Translations under genes and position numbers: made by a program | Shown: in pieces, positions 1-13,042 of the stretch | Layout of the letters: each line of letters starts with the position of its first letter | How positions within the stretch are numbered: the stretch's first letter is position 1 | Assembly (NCBI RefSeq): GCF_019880205.1 | Contig: NZ_CP082292.1 | Span: forward strand, 868,001 to 932,000 | Origin: Pantoea alfalfae | Lineage (GTDB): Bacteria; Pseudomonadota; Gammaproteobacteria; Enterobacterales; Enterobacteriaceae | Reading direction: 5' to 3' | Length of the DNA: 64,000 nucleotides | The notes under the pieces: model-generated | Database searches by the model: none | What the model was told of the DNA's origin: nothing | The model's input: only the letters and a program-made list of their open reading frames with translations

Positions 1-78
1 GCTGAGCAGCAGGCCAACCATCAGCGTGGGTGCCAGGATTAAAATCATCATTCGCGCCCGCAGGCTGTATTTGGTCAT
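1..78 (-). CDS. barA: BarA hybrid sensor kinase, N-terminal 26 codons only
   Basis: Partial gene running off the left edge. The visible residues begin [18 protein letters not shown], which closely matches the start of E. coli BarA, followed by the first hydrophobic segment. BarA is an inner-membrane hybrid histidine kinase that phosphorylates UvrY to activate csrB/csrC transcription, so it acts upstream of the CsrA encoded later in this window. It is divergent from rlmD, as in E. coli. The kinase and phosphorelay domains lie outside the window and cannot be judged. Confidence 0.9.
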   Translation of the reverse strand, partial: MTKYSLRARMMILILAPTLMVGLLLS

Positions 79-171
79 AATAGTCGCCTGGCTACTCCGG
101 CATTAACGTCCCTGTGCATGCTGTCGACAAAACGATGCAGGCCGTTTTCGATAAAGAGAATGAATAACACT

Positions 172-1488
172 ATGGCGCAATTCTACGTTGCAAAACAGCG
201 CGTGACGACGCAACAACGGATCACCGTCACCATTGAGGAGCTCGACCCGTTCGGGCAGGGGGTGGCGCGCCACAAGGGCAAAACCCTTTTTGTCACGGGT
301 GCTCTGCCGGGTGAACAGGCGGAGGTCGTGCTGACAGAGGATAAACGTCAATTTGCCCGGGCGAAAGTGACACGACTGATTAGCCGCAGCCCGGAGCGCG
401 TCACGCCGCGCTGCCCGCACTACGATCGCTGCGGCGGCTGCCAGCAGCAGCATGCCGATGTGGCGCTGCAACAGCAGAGCAAATCCCAGGCCCTGAGCCG
501 GATGCTGAGCCAGGCCGCAGCACAGAACGTGGCGGTAGATGAGGTGATCGCCGGTCAGCCCTGGGGCTACCGTCGTCGCGCCCGTCTGGGTCTGCAATGG
601 CAAAATAAAGCGCAACGCTTACAGATGGGCTTTCGTCAGGAAGCCAGCAACGATCTGGTCGATATTCAGCACTGCCCCATTTTAGCGCCCGAACTTGAAG
701 CGTTACTGGTTCCGCTGCACCAGTGCCTCAGTGAGTTGCGCGCCGTCAGGCGTCCCGGACATGTGGAACTGGTGCTGGCGGATAACGGCCCGCTGATGAT
801 TCTGCGCCATCTTGATGCGCTGCATGCCAGCGATCGTGAAAAACTGGAACAGTTTTCGCATAAGCATCAGCTTATGCTGTTCCTGGATGCCGGTGATGAA
901 GCATTGACCGCGTTAAGTGAATCGACGCCGTTTTATCATTCGCACCAGCTTAAGCTAACCTTCAGCCCACAGAATTTTATTCAGGTTAACGATGCGGTTA
1001 ATCAGCAGATGGTCGCGAAGGCGATCGCCTGGCTCGATCTGCAGCCGGAAGACCGGGTGCTGGATCTGTTTTGCGGCATGGGAAACTTCACACTTCCTAT
1101 AGGAATCTTCGTACATAATGTGGTTGGTGTGGAGGGGATTGCAGCATTACTACGGCAGGCAGCGTATAATGCTGATTTGAATAATCTTAAAAATGTCAGT
1201 TTCTTTCAGCATAATCTGGAAGAAGAGGTGTCGCGCCAGCCGTGGGCGGCACAGGGATTTAACAAGGTATTACTCGATCCGGCACGCGCCGGGGCTGCGG
1301 GCGTCATGGCGCATGTGGTTAAACTTGCACCAGAACGCGTGGTCTATGTTTCGTGTAATCCCACAACACTCGCCCGCGACAGTCAGACATTGCTGTCGGC
1401 AGGCTACCAATTGGAAAGGGTCGCGATGCTGGATATGTTCCCACATACCCGTCATCTCGAATCCATGGTGCTGTTCAGAAAAACATAA
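172..1488 (+). CDS. rlmD: 23S rRNA (uracil-1939-C5)-methyltransferase RlmD
   Basis: Methylates U1939 of 23S rRNA using S-adenosylmethionine. The 438-residue product starts [10 protein letters not shown], like E. coli RlmD; an in-frame ATG 54 bases upstream would add a tail that the family lacks. An N-terminal TRAM-like region (to about residue 70) is followed by iron-sulfur cysteines C81, C87, C90 and probably C168. The SAM-binding motif [10 protein letters not shown] and the catalytic cysteine C395 in [13 protein letters not shown] are intact. It lies 29 bases before relA, the conserved enterobacterial order, and is divergent from barA. Confidence 0.96.
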   Translation: MAQFYVAKQRVTTQQRITVTIEELDPFGQGVARHKGKTLFVTGALPGEQAEVVLTEDKRQFARAKVTRLISRSPERVTPRCPHYDRCGGCQQQHADVALQQQSKSQALSRMLSQAAAQNVAVDEVIAGQPWGYRRRARLGLQWQNKAQRLQMGFRQEASNDLVDIQHCPILAPELEALLVPLHQCLSELRAVRRPGHVELVLADNGPLMILRHLDALHASDREKLEQFSHKHQLMLFLDAGDEALTALSESTPFYHSHQLKLTFSPQNFIQVNDAVNQQMVAKAIAWLDLQPEDRVLDLFCGMGNFTLPIGIFVHNVVGVEGIAALLRQAAYNADLNNLKNVSFFQHNLEEEVSRQPWAAQGFNKVLLDPARAGAAGVMAHVVKLAPERVVYVSCNPTTLARDSQTLLSAGYQLERVAMLDMFPHTRHLESMVLFRKT

Positions 1489-1517
1489 GCGATGAATGTC
1501 GTTGTGCAGGAGAGGTT

Positions 1518-3749
1518 ATGGTTGCGGTCAGAAGTGCGCATTTAAATACTGAGGGGGACTTCGCCCTCGACCAGTGGATCGCCAGTCTCGGTATTGCCAA
1601 CCCGCAATCCTGTCAACGCGTTGCTGAGACCTGGCGCTACTGCGAAGCGCAGACGCAGGGCCATCCCGATCAGTCGCTGCTCCTGTGGCGCGGTATTGAG
1701 ATGGTGGAAATCCTCTCCATGCTCAGCATGGATATTGAAAGCCTTTGTGCGGCGCTGATTTTCCCGCTGGCTAACGATGAAGTGGTGAGTGAAGAGGAGC
1801 TGGAAACTGCCGTCGGCAAAGGCATCGTCTCGCTGGTACACGGCGTGCGCGATATGGACGCCATCCGCCAGCTGAAAGCGATCCATAACGACTCCATGGC
1901 CTCTGAACAGGTCGATAACGTCCGCCGCATGCTGCTGGCGATGGTGGAAGACTTTCGCTGCGTGGTGCTCAAGCTGGCCGAACGCATCATGAACCTGCGC
2001 GAAATGAAAGATGCGCCGGAAGATGAGCGGGTGCTGGCCGCCAAAGAGAGCACCAACATCTATGCGCCCCTGGCCAACCGTCTTGGTATTGGACAGCTCA
2101 AATGGGAGCTGGAAGATTACTGCTTCCGCTACCTGCATCCCGACGAATATAAGCGCATCGCCAAATTACTACATGAGCGAAGAATCGACCGCGAGCAGTA
2201 CATCGATAACTTCGTCAGCAACCTGCGCAAAGAGATGGCCAAAGAGGGCGTGCGCGCCGAAGTCTATGGTCGCCCTAAACATATCTACAGCATCTGGCGC
2301 AAGATGCAGAAAAAGTCGCTGGCCTTCGATGAGCTGTTTGACGTACGGGCGGTGCGCATCGTGGCCGATCGCCTGCAGGATTGCTATGGCGCGCTGGGTA
2401 CGGTGCATACGCTCTATCGCCATCTGCCCAGTGAGTTTGATGACTACGTCGCTAACCCCAAACCCAACGGCTATCAGTCAATTCATACGGTGGTGTTAGG
2501 GCCGCAGGGCAAAACGGTGGAAATCCAGATCCGTACCCGCCAGATGCATGAAGATGCCGAGCTGGGCGTGGCGGCGCACTGGAAATATAAAGAGGGGCCA
2601 ACCTCCAGCAGCGCGCGCGGCGCGGCGGGTCATGAAGAGCGTATTGCCTGGCTGCGTAAGTTGATTAGCTGGCAGGAAGAGATGGCCGACTCCGGCGAGC
2701 TGCTGGAAGAGGTCCGCAGTCAGGTGTTCGACGACCGGGTCTACGTTTTCACCCCGAAAGGTGACGTGGTGGATCTGCCGGCCGGTTCGACGCCGCTCGA
2801 CTTTGCCTATCATATTCATAGTGACATCGGTCACCGCTGCATCGGTGCAAAAATCGGTGGTCGCATCGTGCCGTTCACCTATCAGCTGCAGATGGGCGAT
2901 CAGGTTGAAGTGATCACCCAGAAACAACCGAACCCGAGCCGCGACTGGCTCAATCCGAATCTGGGCTATATCACGACCAGCCGTGGACGCTCGAAGATCC
3001 ACAACTGGTTCCGAAAACAGGATCGCGACAAGAACATTATCGCCGGACGGCAGATTCTGGATAACGAACTGAATCAGCTCGATATCAGCCTGCGCGAAGC
3101 GGAAAAACTGCTGCTGCCGCGCTATAACGTGACCTCACTGGAGGAGCTGCTGGCGGCCATTGGCGGCGGCGATATCCGTCTTAACCAGATGGTTAACTTC
3201 CTGCAGGCGAAGCTGAATAAGCCGAGTGCTGAAGAGGAAGATCGCGAAGCGCTGCGCCAGCTGACCCAGAAATCCTACTCGCAGCCCGCACGCAAAGAGA
3301 GTGGACGCGTGGTCGTCGAGGGCGTAGGCAATCTGATGCACCACATTGCCCGCTGCTGTCAGCCGATTCCGGGCGATGATATTGTTGGCTTTATCACCCA
3401 GGGGCGCGGCATCTCAATTCACCGCGCCGACTGCGACCAGCTCTCTGAACTGATTTCACATGCGCCGGAACGTATCGTCGATGCCGTGTGGGGCGAGAGC
3501 TACTCCAGCGGTTACTCGCTGGTGGTGCGCGTCACCGCCAACGATCGCAGCGGCTTGCTGCGTGACATCACTACCATTCTCGCCAACGAGAAAGTGAATG
3601 TACTGGGCGTCTCAAGCCGCAGCGACACTAAAAAGCAGCTGGCGACCATCGACATGGATATTGAGATCTACAACCATCAGGTACTGGGACGTGTCCTGGC
3701 GCGCCTGAACCAGGTCTCTGATATTATTGACGCCCGCCGCCTGCACTGA
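1518..3749 (+). CDS. relA: GTP pyrophosphokinase RelA, (p)ppGpp synthetase I
   Basis: Makes pppGpp/ppGpp from ATP and GTP/GDP on ribosomes stalled by uncharged tRNA. At 743 residues it is one shorter than E. coli RelA. The N-terminal hydrolase-like domain is degenerate: the His-Asp motif of SpoT is replaced by a FPLAND-type sequence, so it should not degrade ppGpp. The synthetase domain carries YGRPKHIYSIWRKM and FDELFDVRAVRI. A TGS domain begins near residue 404, a Cys-Cys zinc-finger-like segment (CCQPIPGDD) is near 613, and a C-terminal ACT domain runs from about 667. The start follows an AGGAGAGG-like ribosome-binding site. Confidence 0.97.
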   Translation: MVAVRSAHLNTEGDFALDQWIASLGIANPQSCQRVAETWRYCEAQTQGHPDQSLLLWRGIEMVEILSMLSMDIESLCAALIFPLANDEVVSEEELETAVGKGIVSLVHGVRDMDAIRQLKAIHNDSMASEQVDNVRRMLLAMVEDFRCVVLKLAERIMNLREMKDAPEDERVLAAKESTNIYAPLANRLGIGQLKWELEDYCFRYLHPDEYKRIAKLLHERRIDREQYIDNFVSNLRKEMAKEGVRAEVYGRPKHIYSIWRKMQKKSLAFDELFDVRAVRIVADRLQDCYGALGTVHTLYRHLPSEFDDYVANPKPNGYQSIHTVVLGPQGKTVEIQIRTRQMHEDAELGVAAHWKYKEGPTSSSARGAAGHEERIAWLRKLISWQEEMADSGELLEEVRSQVFDDRVYVFTPKGDVVDLPAGSTPLDFAYHIHSDIGHRCIGAKIGGRIVPFTYQLQMGDQVEVITQKQPNPSRDWLNPNLGYITTSRGRSKIHNWFRKQDRDKNIIAGRQILDNELNQLDISLREAEKLLLPRYNVTSLEELLAAIGGGDIRLNQMVNFLQAKLNKPSAEEEDREALRQLTQKSYSQPARKESGRVVVEGVGNLMHHIARCCQPIPGDDIVGFITQGRGISIHRADCDQLSELISHAPERIVDAVWGESYSSGYSLVVRVTANDRSGLLRDITTILANEKVNVLGVSSRSDTKKQLATIDMDIEIYNHQVLGRVLARLNQVSDIIDARRLH

Positions 3750-3814
3750 TATTCAGCTGCACTGCGGCAACCGGCAACAGGAGGTTGCGCGGACGTTTTC
3801 TGCGGTACTTGAGA

Positions 3815-3844
3815 GTGCCGGACGCGGTTCATCCCGTCCGGCAC
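3815..3844. repeat. Perfect 10-bp inverted repeat between relA and mazG (REP-like)
   Basis: GTGCCGGACG and CGTCCGGCAC are separated by 10 bases in the 156-base relA-mazG gap. The arms resemble the GCCGGATG-type arms of enterobacterial REP/BIME palindromes. No T-run follows, so it is a poor intrinsic terminator on sequence alone. It may instead protect the 3' end of relA mRNA. It occupies the place where E. coli carries mazEF. Confidence 0.6.
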
Positions 3845-3905
3845 TGTTATACGCCTCGCCTCCTTGCCCGCTTCCTGTCACCTGACTACTCAAGGACCCG
3901 TCTGA

Positions 3906-4694
3906 ATGAACGCTATTGAGCGCCTGCTTGGCATCATGAAAACCCTGCGCGATCCCCTCCATGGCTGCCCGTGGGATCGTGAACAGACCTTCACTTCTAT
4001 CGCGCCCTATACGCTGGAAGAGACCTACGAAGTGCTGGACGCCATCCAGCGCGAAGATTTTGACGATCTGCGCGGCGAACTGGGCGATCTGCTGTTTCAG
4101 GTGGTGTTCTATGCGCAGATGGCCAGCGAACAGGATCGCTTTAATTTTGAGGATATCTGTCACGCCATCAGTGACAAGCTGGAGCGCCGTCATCCGCACA
4201 TTTTTGGCGATGCCACGGCAGAAACCAGCAGTGACGTGCTGAAAAACTGGGAAGCGATTAAAACCGCCGAACGGGCTGATAAAGCCCAGCATTCAGCGCT
4301 GGACGACATTCCTAAAGCGCTGCCCGCACTGATGCGTGCTCATAAGATTCAGAAGCGCTGTCACAATGTGGGATTCGACTGGACTACGCTGGGGCCGGTG
4401 GTGGCAAAAGTGCATGAAGAGATTGATGAAGTGATGCACGAAGCACAGCAGAGCGTGGTGGACAGTGAAAAGCTGGAAGAGGAGATGGGTGACCTGCTGT
4501 TCGCCACCGTTAACCTGTCGCGCCATCTTGGCAGTAAAGCGGAAACGGCGCTGCAAAAGGCCAATGACAAGTTTGAGCGCCGGTTCCGCGAAGTCGAAGC
4601 GATCATCGCAGCACAGGGGTTAAGCATGCCGGGCGCCACGCTGGAGCAGATGGAAGCGGCCTGGCAGCAGGTAAAACTGGGCGAAAAAAGCTGA
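3906..4694 (+). CDS. mazG: Nucleoside triphosphate pyrophosphohydrolase MazG
   Basis: House-cleaning all-alpha NTP pyrophosphatase that hydrolyses NTPs/dNTPs to NMP and PPi. The 262 residues match the E. coli length (263). There are two tandem MazG folds: an N-terminal one with LEETYEVLDAIQ and ELGDLLFQVVFYAQ, and a C-terminal one with EEIDEVMHEA and LEEEMGDLLFATVNL, both keeping the acidic EExx(E/D)/ExxD metal-binding pattern. It follows relA after a 156-base gap without mazE or mazF. Its proposed link to lowering ppGpp is known from E. coli, not visible here. Confidence 0.95.
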   Translation: MNAIERLLGIMKTLRDPLHGCPWDREQTFTSIAPYTLEETYEVLDAIQREDFDDLRGELGDLLFQVVFYAQMASEQDRFNFEDICHAISDKLERRHPHIFGDATAETSSDVLKNWEAIKTAERADKAQHSALDDIPKALPALMRAHKIQKRCHNVGFDWTTLGPVVAKVHEEIDEVMHEAQQSVVDSEKLEEEMGDLLFATVNLSRHLGSKAETALQKANDKFERRFREVEAIIAAQGLSMPGATLEQMEAAWQQVKLGEKS

Positions 4695-4841
4695 TTATTC
4701 CAGCGCTGTGCATAAAGTCGCCATGTGTGCTTACTCGTTTCAGCGCGGCAACAACTTTGTGACGCACATCAACATTTCATTGGCAGCTATCCGCTATGGT
4801 AGGACGCAGCAATGCGTTGGAGGATGGCTGTGATTCATCAA

Positions 4842-4870
4842 TTGTGGCTGATAGCGGTTTCCAGTATACT
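4842..4870 (+). promoter_or_regulatory. Candidate sigma-70 promoter for pyrG
   Basis: TTGTGG (-35) and TATACT (-10) are separated by exactly 17 bases and lie about 55 bases before the pyrG start, in the 230-base mazG-pyrG gap. Both hexamers match the consensus at four or five of six positions. This is assigned by sequence only. Confidence 0.6.
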
Positions 4871-4909
4871 GTTTTCCCGTCCTGGTTATTCCACCGTCTT
4901 TAAACCTAA

Positions 4910-6562
<1,653 letters not shown>

Positions 6563-6568
6563 GTTTCA

Positions 6569-6601
6569 CAGACAACGCGCGAACTTTTCGCGCGTTGTCT
6601 G
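6569..6601 (+). terminator. Perfect 15-bp hairpin between pyrG and eno
   Basis: CAGACAACGCGCGAA pairs without mismatch with TTCGCGCGTTGTCTG across a 3-base loop, starting 7 bases after the pyrG stop. The tail (TCTTAGGA) has only a weak T content. It may be a leaky terminator, or a processing or stability element within a pyrG-eno transcript. Confidence 0.65.
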
Positions 6602-6617
6602 TCTTAGGATTGACTAA

Positions 6618-7934
<1,317 letters not shown>

Positions 7935-7977
7935 TGACCCTGTGCTGATGGCGCGTTAAGCGGCATCGCATACACTG

Positions 7978-8007
7978 AAAGCCCCGCCTTGTGCGGGGCT
8001 TTTGCTT
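7978..8007 (+). terminator. Rho-independent terminator of eno
   Basis: AAAGCCCCGC pairs with GCGGGGCTTT across a 5-base loop (CTTGT), followed by a T-rich tail. It lies about 45 bases after the eno stop and before queE. Confidence 0.93.
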
Positions 8008-8083
8008 TTTCGTGTCGCGCAGCTGTTATTGTGCGGTACACGCTGGCATAATCAGCGCCCCGATTTATCCAGGCGAGTAAAAA

Positions 8084-8755
8084 ATGTTCTACCCGATTAA
8101 CGAAATGTTCCAGACACTGCAGGGCGAAGGTTATTACACCGGCGTGCCTGCTATTTTCATCCGCCTGCAGGGCTGCCCGGTGGGCTGTAGCTGGTGTGAT
8201 ACCAAACATACCTGGGAAAAGCGGGCAGATCGGGAAACGTCGCTGGGCGATATTTTGATCAAGACAGTGGAAAGCGACGCCTGGGGTGATGCCGATGCGG
8301 CGACCCTGGTGAGTGCCATTGCGCAGCAGGGCTGGACGGCGCGCCACGTGGTGATTACCGGTGGTGAACCGGCGATTTATGACCTGCGTCCGTTAACGAC
8401 TGCGCTGGAGCAGCACGGTTTCCAGTGCCAGATTGAGACCAGCGGAACCCACGAGATCCACTGTTCCGAACAGACCTGGGTGACTGTCTCCCCGAAGGTC
8501 AACATGCGCGGCGGCTACGATGTGCTGCCCCAGGCGCTAAGCCGGGCCGATGAAATTAAACATCCTGTGGCGCGTCAGCGTGATGTGGACGCACTGGATC
8601 TGCTGCTGGCGGGGATGGATGACACCAAAGCCCGAATTATCGCCCTGCAGCCCATCAGTCGCAAAGATGAGGCTACCCGACTCTGCATTGAGACCTGTAT
8701 TGCACGCAACTGGCGTCTGTCGATGCAGACCCATAAATATCTCAATATCGCCTGA
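8084..8755 (+). CDS. queE: 7-carboxy-7-deazaguanine synthase QueE
   Basis: Radical SAM enzyme that turns 6-carboxytetrahydropterin into 7-carboxy-7-deazaguanine on the preQ0/queuosine pathway. It has 223 residues, like E. coli QueE. The iron-sulfur cysteines C31, C35 and C38 sit in GCPVGCSWCDTKHTW, a CxxxCxxC arrangement. ITGGEP and the conserved C-terminus SMQTHKYLNIA are present. It converges on queD, which makes its substrate, and the two genes share a hairpin terminator. Confidence 0.97.
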   Translation: MFYPINEMFQTLQGEGYYTGVPAIFIRLQGCPVGCSWCDTKHTWEKRADRETSLGDILIKTVESDAWGDADAATLVSAIAQQGWTARHVVITGGEPAIYDLRPLTTALEQHGFQCQIETSGTHEIHCSEQTWVTVSPKVNMRGGYDVLPQALSRADEIKHPVARQRDVDALDLLLAGMDDTKARIIALQPISRKDEATRLCIETCIARNWRLSMQTHKYLNIA

Positions 8756-8821
8756 TAAAGCGCGCGATGTCGTTAACCGCAGGAAAGAGGTGATTCAGAT
8801 ACGTGACGGAAAGGGAAATAG

Positions 8822-8848
8822 TGTCGGATCGAAGGGTTCGATCCGACA
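8822..8848. terminator. Bidirectional hairpin between queE and queD
   Basis: TGTCGGATCGAA pairs perfectly with TTCGATCCGACA across a GGG loop, ending 3 bases before the queD stop codon. Its position between two convergent genes suggests a shared terminator. T-rich tails are weak on both strands. Confidence 0.75.
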
Positions 8849-8851
8849 GGT

Positions 8852-9211
8852 TTAGCCGCGGTAAACGCAGCCTGCGGTGCAGGTTTCTTTGATCATGACC
8901 GCGCTTAAAAGCGGCAGTTGTGGCTTCATCTGATCCCAGATCCATTTCGCCAGCACTTCGCTGGTGGGATTTTCCAGGCCAGGAATATCATTCAGATAGT
9001 AGTGGTCCAGCCGATTGTAAAGAGGCTTAAACACCGCCTTCAGTTCAGCAAAATCCATAACCCAGCCGGTATGCGCATCCACTTCGCCGGTAATCTCCAG
9101 ACGAACCAGGAACGAATGACCGTGCAGACGGCCACATTTGTGTCCGGCCGGCACATTCGGAAGATGGTGCGCGGCTTCGAACTGGAACTCTTTAAACAAG
9201 GTGGTAGACAT
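8852..9211 (-). CDS. queD: 6-carboxy-5,6,7,8-tetrahydropterin synthase QueD
   Basis: Converts dihydroneopterin triphosphate to 6-carboxytetrahydropterin, the substrate of QueE. It has 119 residues (E. coli 121). Zinc-binding histidines H15, H30 and H32 and the catalytic cysteine C26 are in the [10 protein letters not shown] and [12 protein letters not shown] segments. C-terminal [14 protein letters not shown] is conserved. It faces queE tail to tail and is divergent from cysJ. Confidence 0.96.
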   Translation of the reverse strand: MSTTLFKEFQFEAAHHLPNVPAGHKCGRLHGHSFLVRLEITGEVDAHTGWVMDFAELKAVFKPLYNRLDHYYLNDIPGLENPTSEVLAKWIWDQMKPQLPLLSAVMIKETCTAGCVYRG

Positions 9212-9509
9212 AGTGGTTCTCAGACATTTAAAAACCGCTGAATTCTACCTGATTACCGCTTTTTTCGCACCCGCGCCGCACAAAGCGATACTTCCCCATC
9301 CGGTTACCGGATCGTGTCGAGCTAATTAACTAATAAATCACCCGTTTGCTTATCAGTTTTAACGATTAACCCTACCAGAAAAACCACTTAGTCATTTTGG
9401 TTATTTGATATGTCGAAGGTGTATTTAATCGTTAATATACGGACCGGTAACCTACGCACTCTTCCGCCACTTTACGGTCCGGACTTCTGATACTGGAATT
9501 TTTAACGCG
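9212..9509. promoter_or_regulatory. Divergent queD-cysJ control region
   Basis: This 298-base gap contains no gene. It must hold the queD promoter (minus strand) and the cysJIH promoter (plus strand). The AT-rich stretch around 9340-9440 includes a TAATAT candidate -10 at 9433-9438 with no good -35, as expected for an activator-dependent promoter. In enterobacteria cysJIH is activated by CysB with N-acetylserine; CysB sites are too degenerate for me to place confidently. Confidence 0.5.
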
Positions 9510-11321
9510 ATGACGACTCAGGCACCTGGTTCACTGCTTCCGCTCTCACCGGAACAACTCGCCCGCTTACAGGCGGCGACGACAGATTATTCCCCGACTC
9601 AACTGGCGTGGCTGTCAGGCTATTTCTGGGGCCGGGTAGAGCAGACGCCGGGTGGCGCCGTCGCCAGCAGCGCACCGTCCGCGCCCGCCGCTGAAGCGCC
9701 GGTTATTACCTTGCTTTCCGCCTCTCAGACCGGCAATGCCCGTCGCCTGGCGGAGCAGCTGCGTGATGATCTGCTGGCTGCGAAGCTGAACGTAAACCTG
9801 GTGAATGCCGGTGATTACAAGTTTAAGCAGATTGGCCAGGAAAAAATGCTGGTGGTGGTCACCTCTACTCAGGGCGAAGGTGAGCCACCGGAAGAGGCGG
9901 TGGCGCTGCATAAATTCCTGATGTCGAAGAAGGCACCGAAAATGGAGGGGGCGGCCTTTGCAGTGTTTGGCCTGGGCGATACCTCTTATGAATTCTTCAG
10001 TCAGGCGGGCAAAGATTTTGACAGCCGTCTGGCGGAGCTGGGCGGCGAACGTCTGCTGGACCGCGTTGATGCGGATGTCGAGTATGCAGAGCAGGCCACG
10101 GCCTGGCGCGGTGCGCTGACGGAAATTCTGAAAAAGCGCGTGCCGACCGAATCCCCGGCGCAGGCTGCGGCGACAGCGGCAGGCACCGTCAACGAAGTGA
10201 CCACCAGTCCCTACAGCAAAGAGTCTCCACTCAGCGCCAGCCTGGCGGTGAATCAGAAAATTACCGGACGTGACTCAGACAAAGATGTGCGCCATATCGA
10301 AATCGATCTGGGCGACGCCGGTCTGCGCTATCAGCCTGGCGATGCGCTGGGCGTCTGGTATGAAAATGACGCGGCGCTGGTCAGCGAACTACTGGAGCTG
10401 GTCTGGCTGAAAGGCGATGAGTCAGTGGAGGTTCAGGGCAAAACCCTGCCGCTGGCTGAGGCGCTGCAGAAGCACTTTGAGCTGACAGTGAATACCGCGC
10501 AGATTGTCGCACAGTACGCTCAGCTGTCCCGTAACGCCGAGCTGCTGTCGCTGGTGGATGATAAAGCCCGGCTGCAGCAGTATGCGCAGCACTATCCGAT
10601 TGTGGATATGGTGCGGCTGGCACCGGCTGAACTGAGCGCTGAACAGCTGACCGGGCTGCTGCGCCCGCTGACGCCGCGACTCTACTCTATCGCCTCTTCA
10701 CAGGCCGAAACCGACACCGAAGTGCACATCACTGTAGGTGCCGTGCGCTTCGATATTGAAGGCCGCCAGCGCGGCGGCGGTGCATCGACCTGGCTGGCCG
10801 ATCGTGTTGAAGAAGAGGGCGAAGTCCGCGTCTTCATCGAGCACAACGACAATTTCCGCCTGCCGGCTAATCCGGACGCGCCGGTGATCATGATTGGCCC
10901 GGGCACCGGCATCGCGCCGTTCCGCGCCTTTATGCAGCAGCGCGACAACGACGGTGCCAGCGGCAAAAACTGGCTATTCTTTGGTAATCCGCACTTCACC
11001 GACGATTTCCTCTATCAGGTGGAGTGGCAGAAATATGTGAAGGATGGCCTGCTGACGAATATTGACCTTGCCTGGTCACGCGATCAGGCAGAGAAGATTT
11101 ACGTACAGGATAAGATCCGCGCGAAAGGGGCCGAAGTCTGGCGCTGGATTGAAGAGGGCGCGCATCTTTATGTCTGTGGCGACGCGAATCGTATGGCAAA
11201 AGACGTCGAGCAGGCATTGCTGGATGTGGTGGTCGAACACGGCGGAATGGATCGTGAAACGGCCGACGAATTTTTAAGTGAGCTGCGCATTGAGCGCCGT
11301 TATCAGCGAGACGTTTACTAA
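9510..11321 (+). CDS. cysJ: NADPH-sulfite reductase flavoprotein subunit CysJ
   Basis: Passes electrons from NADPH through FAD and FMN to the CysI hemoprotein. It has 603 residues (E. coli 599). A flavodoxin-like FMN domain opens with [17 protein letters not shown] near residue 67. The FAD-binding RLYSIASS motif is near 389, the NADP-binding [12 protein letters not shown] motif near 464, and the C-terminus ERRYQRDVY is typical. A proline/alanine-rich linker around 45-60 and another around 210-225 separate the modules. It overlaps cysI by one base (TAATG), which implies translational coupling. Confidence 0.97.
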   Translation: MTTQAPGSLLPLSPEQLARLQAATTDYSPTQLAWLSGYFWGRVEQTPGGAVASSAPSAPAAEAPVITLLSASQTGNARRLAEQLRDDLLAAKLNVNLVNAGDYKFKQIGQEKMLVVVTSTQGEGEPPEEAVALHKFLMSKKAPKMEGAAFAVFGLGDTSYEFFSQAGKDFDSRLAELGGERLLDRVDADVEYAEQATAWRGALTEILKKRVPTESPAQAAATAAGTVNEVTTSPYSKESPLSASLAVNQKITGRDSDKDVRHIEIDLGDAGLRYQPGDALGVWYENDAALVSELLELVWLKGDESVEVQGKTLPLAEALQKHFELTVNTAQIVAQYAQLSRNAELLSLVDDKARLQQYAQHYPIVDMVRLAPAELSAEQLTGLLRPLTPRLYSIASSQAETDTEVHITVGAVRFDIEGRQRGGGASTWLADRVEEEGEVRVFIEHNDNFRLPANPDAPVIMIGPGTGIAPFRAFMQQRDNDGASGKNWLFFGNPHFTDDFLYQVEWQKYVKDGLLTNIDLAWSRDQAEKIYVQDKIRAKGAEVWRWIEEGAHLYVCGDANRMAKDVEQALLDVVVEHGGMDRETADEFLSELRIERRYQRDVY

Positions 11322-13042
11322 TGAGTGATAAACACCCTGGACCGCTGGTTGTAGAAGGTAAGTTAACCGACGCTGAGCGCCTGAAGAAGCAGAGCAACTA
11401 TCTGCGCGGCACCATCAAAGAAGATCTGGAAGAGGGTCTGACCGGTGGCTTTACCGGCGATAACTTCCTGCTAATCCGTTTTCACGGCATGTACCAGCAG
11501 GACGATCGCGACATTCGCGCTGAACGTGCGGAGCAGAAGCTGGAACCGCGCCACGCCATGATGCTGCGCTGCCGACTGCCGGGCGGGATCATTACGCCGA
11601 CGCAGTGGCTGGCCATCGACAAATTTGCTACCGACAAAACTATTTATGGCAGCATCCGTCTGACCAACCGTCAGACCTTCCAGTTTCACGGCATTCTGAA
11701 GAAGAACGTCAAGCCGACGCATCAGATGCTGCATGAAGTGGGGCTGGATGCGCTGGCGACCGCCAACGACGTCAACCGTAACGTGCTCTGTACGTCGAAC
11801 CCGGTTGAGTCGGAACTGCATCAGGAAGCGTATGAGTGGGCGAAGAAGCTCTCCGAGCATCTGCTGCCGCGCACCCGTGCCTATGCCGAGATCTGGTGGG
11901 ATAAAGAAAAAGTCGCGACAACAGACGAAGAGCCGATTCTCGGTGAAACCTATCTGCCGCGTAAATTCAAAACGACGGTAGTGATCCCGCCGCATAACGA
12001 TGTGGATCTGCACGCCAACGATCTGAACTTTGTCGCCGTCGCCGAGAACGGCAAGCTGGTGGGCTTCAACCTGCTGGTGGGAGGCGGTCTTTCGATCGAG
12101 CACGGTAACAAAGCGACTTACGCGCGTACCGCCAGCGAATTTGGTTACTTCCCGGTTGAGAAGATCCTCGATGTTGCCGAGGCGGTCGTGACGACGCAGC
12201 GTGACTGGGGTAACCGTACCGACCGTAAAAACGCCAAAACCAAGTACACCCTGGAACGCGTTGGCGTCGAGACCTTTAAAGCGGAAGTTGAAAAACGCGC
12301 TGGCCTGACGTTTGAGCCGATCCGGCCCTATGAGTTCACCACCCGTGGCGATCGCATTGGCTGGATCAAAGGCATCGACAACAAATGGCATCTGACGCTG
12401 TTTATCGAAAATGGTCGCCTGCTCGACTATCCGGGCCGACTGCTGAAAAGCGGCATCGCGGAAATTGCGAAAATCCATCAGGGTGACTTCCGCCTGACCG
12501 CCAACCAGAACCTGATTGTGGCGGGCGTGCCGGAAAGCGAAAAAGCGCAGATTGAAGCGATCGCCCGCGCACATGGTCTGATGGATCATGTGACGCCACA
12601 GCGCGAAAACTCGATGGCCTGCGTCGCGTTCCCGACCTGTCCGCTGGCGATGGCAGAAGCCGAACGCTTCCTGCCCGCGTTTGTGACTAAAGTCGAGGGC
12701 ATCATGCACGCGCATGGCGTTGGTGATGAGCACATAGTGTTACGCGTTACCGGTTGTCCGAACGGTTGCGGCCGTGCCATGCTGGCTGAACTGGGTCTGG
12801 TGGGTAAAGCGCCAGGCCGCTACAACCTGCATCTGGGCGGAAACCGCAGCGGAACGCGTATTCCCCGTATGTATCGTGAAAACATTAACGAAAGCGAAAT
12901 TCTCGCCACCATTGATGAGCTGGTGGGACGCTGGGCCACCGAGCGCCAGGCCGCTGAAGGCTTTGGTGACTTCACCATCCGCGCAGGCATTGTTGCGCCG
13001 GTGCTGGACCCGGCACGCGACTTCTGGGAGGAAGCAAAATGA
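11321..13042 (+). CDS. cysI: Sulfite reductase hemoprotein subunit CysI
   Basis: Catalyses the six-electron reduction of sulfite to sulfide using siroheme and a 4Fe-4S cluster. It has 573 residues (E. coli 570). The cluster/siroheme cysteines are C434 and C440 ([10 protein letters not shown]) and C479 and C483 (TGCPNGCGR), at the same numbers as in E. coli. The siroheme is made by CysG, encoded about 2.5 kb downstream. It overlaps cysH by four bases (ATGA), so cysJIH is a tightly coupled operon. Confidence 0.98.
   Translation: MSDKHPGPLVVEGKLTDAERLKKQSNYLRGTIKEDLEEGLTGGFTGDNFLLIRFHGMYQQDDRDIRAERAEQKLEPRHAMMLRCRLPGGIITPTQWLAIDKFATDKTIYGSIRLTNRQTFQFHGILKKNVKPTHQMLHEVGLDALATANDVNRNVLCTSNPVESELHQEAYEWAKKLSEHLLPRTRAYAEIWWDKEKVATTDEEPILGETYLPRKFKTTVVIPPHNDVDLHANDLNFVAVAENGKLVGFNLLVGGGLSIEHGNKATYARTASEFGYFPVEKILDVAEAVVTTQRDWGNRTDRKNAKTKYTLERVGVETFKAEVEKRAGLTFEPIRPYEFTTRGDRIGWIKGIDNKWHLTLFIENGRLLDYPGRLLKSGIAEIAKIHQGDFRLTANQNLIVAGVPESEKAQIEAIARAHGLMDHVTPQRENSMACVAFPTCPLAMAEAERFLPAFVTKVEGIMHAHGVGDEHIVLRVTGCPNGCGRAMLAELGLVGKAPGRYNLHLGGNRSGTRIPRMYRENINESEILATIDELVGRWATERQAAEGFGDFTIRAGIVAPVLDPARDFWEEAK

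Noticed and set aside
11471..12733. 420-codon minus-strand frame inside cysI
   Set aside because: Complete antisense shadow of cysI, whose cluster cysteines and length are fully conserved.
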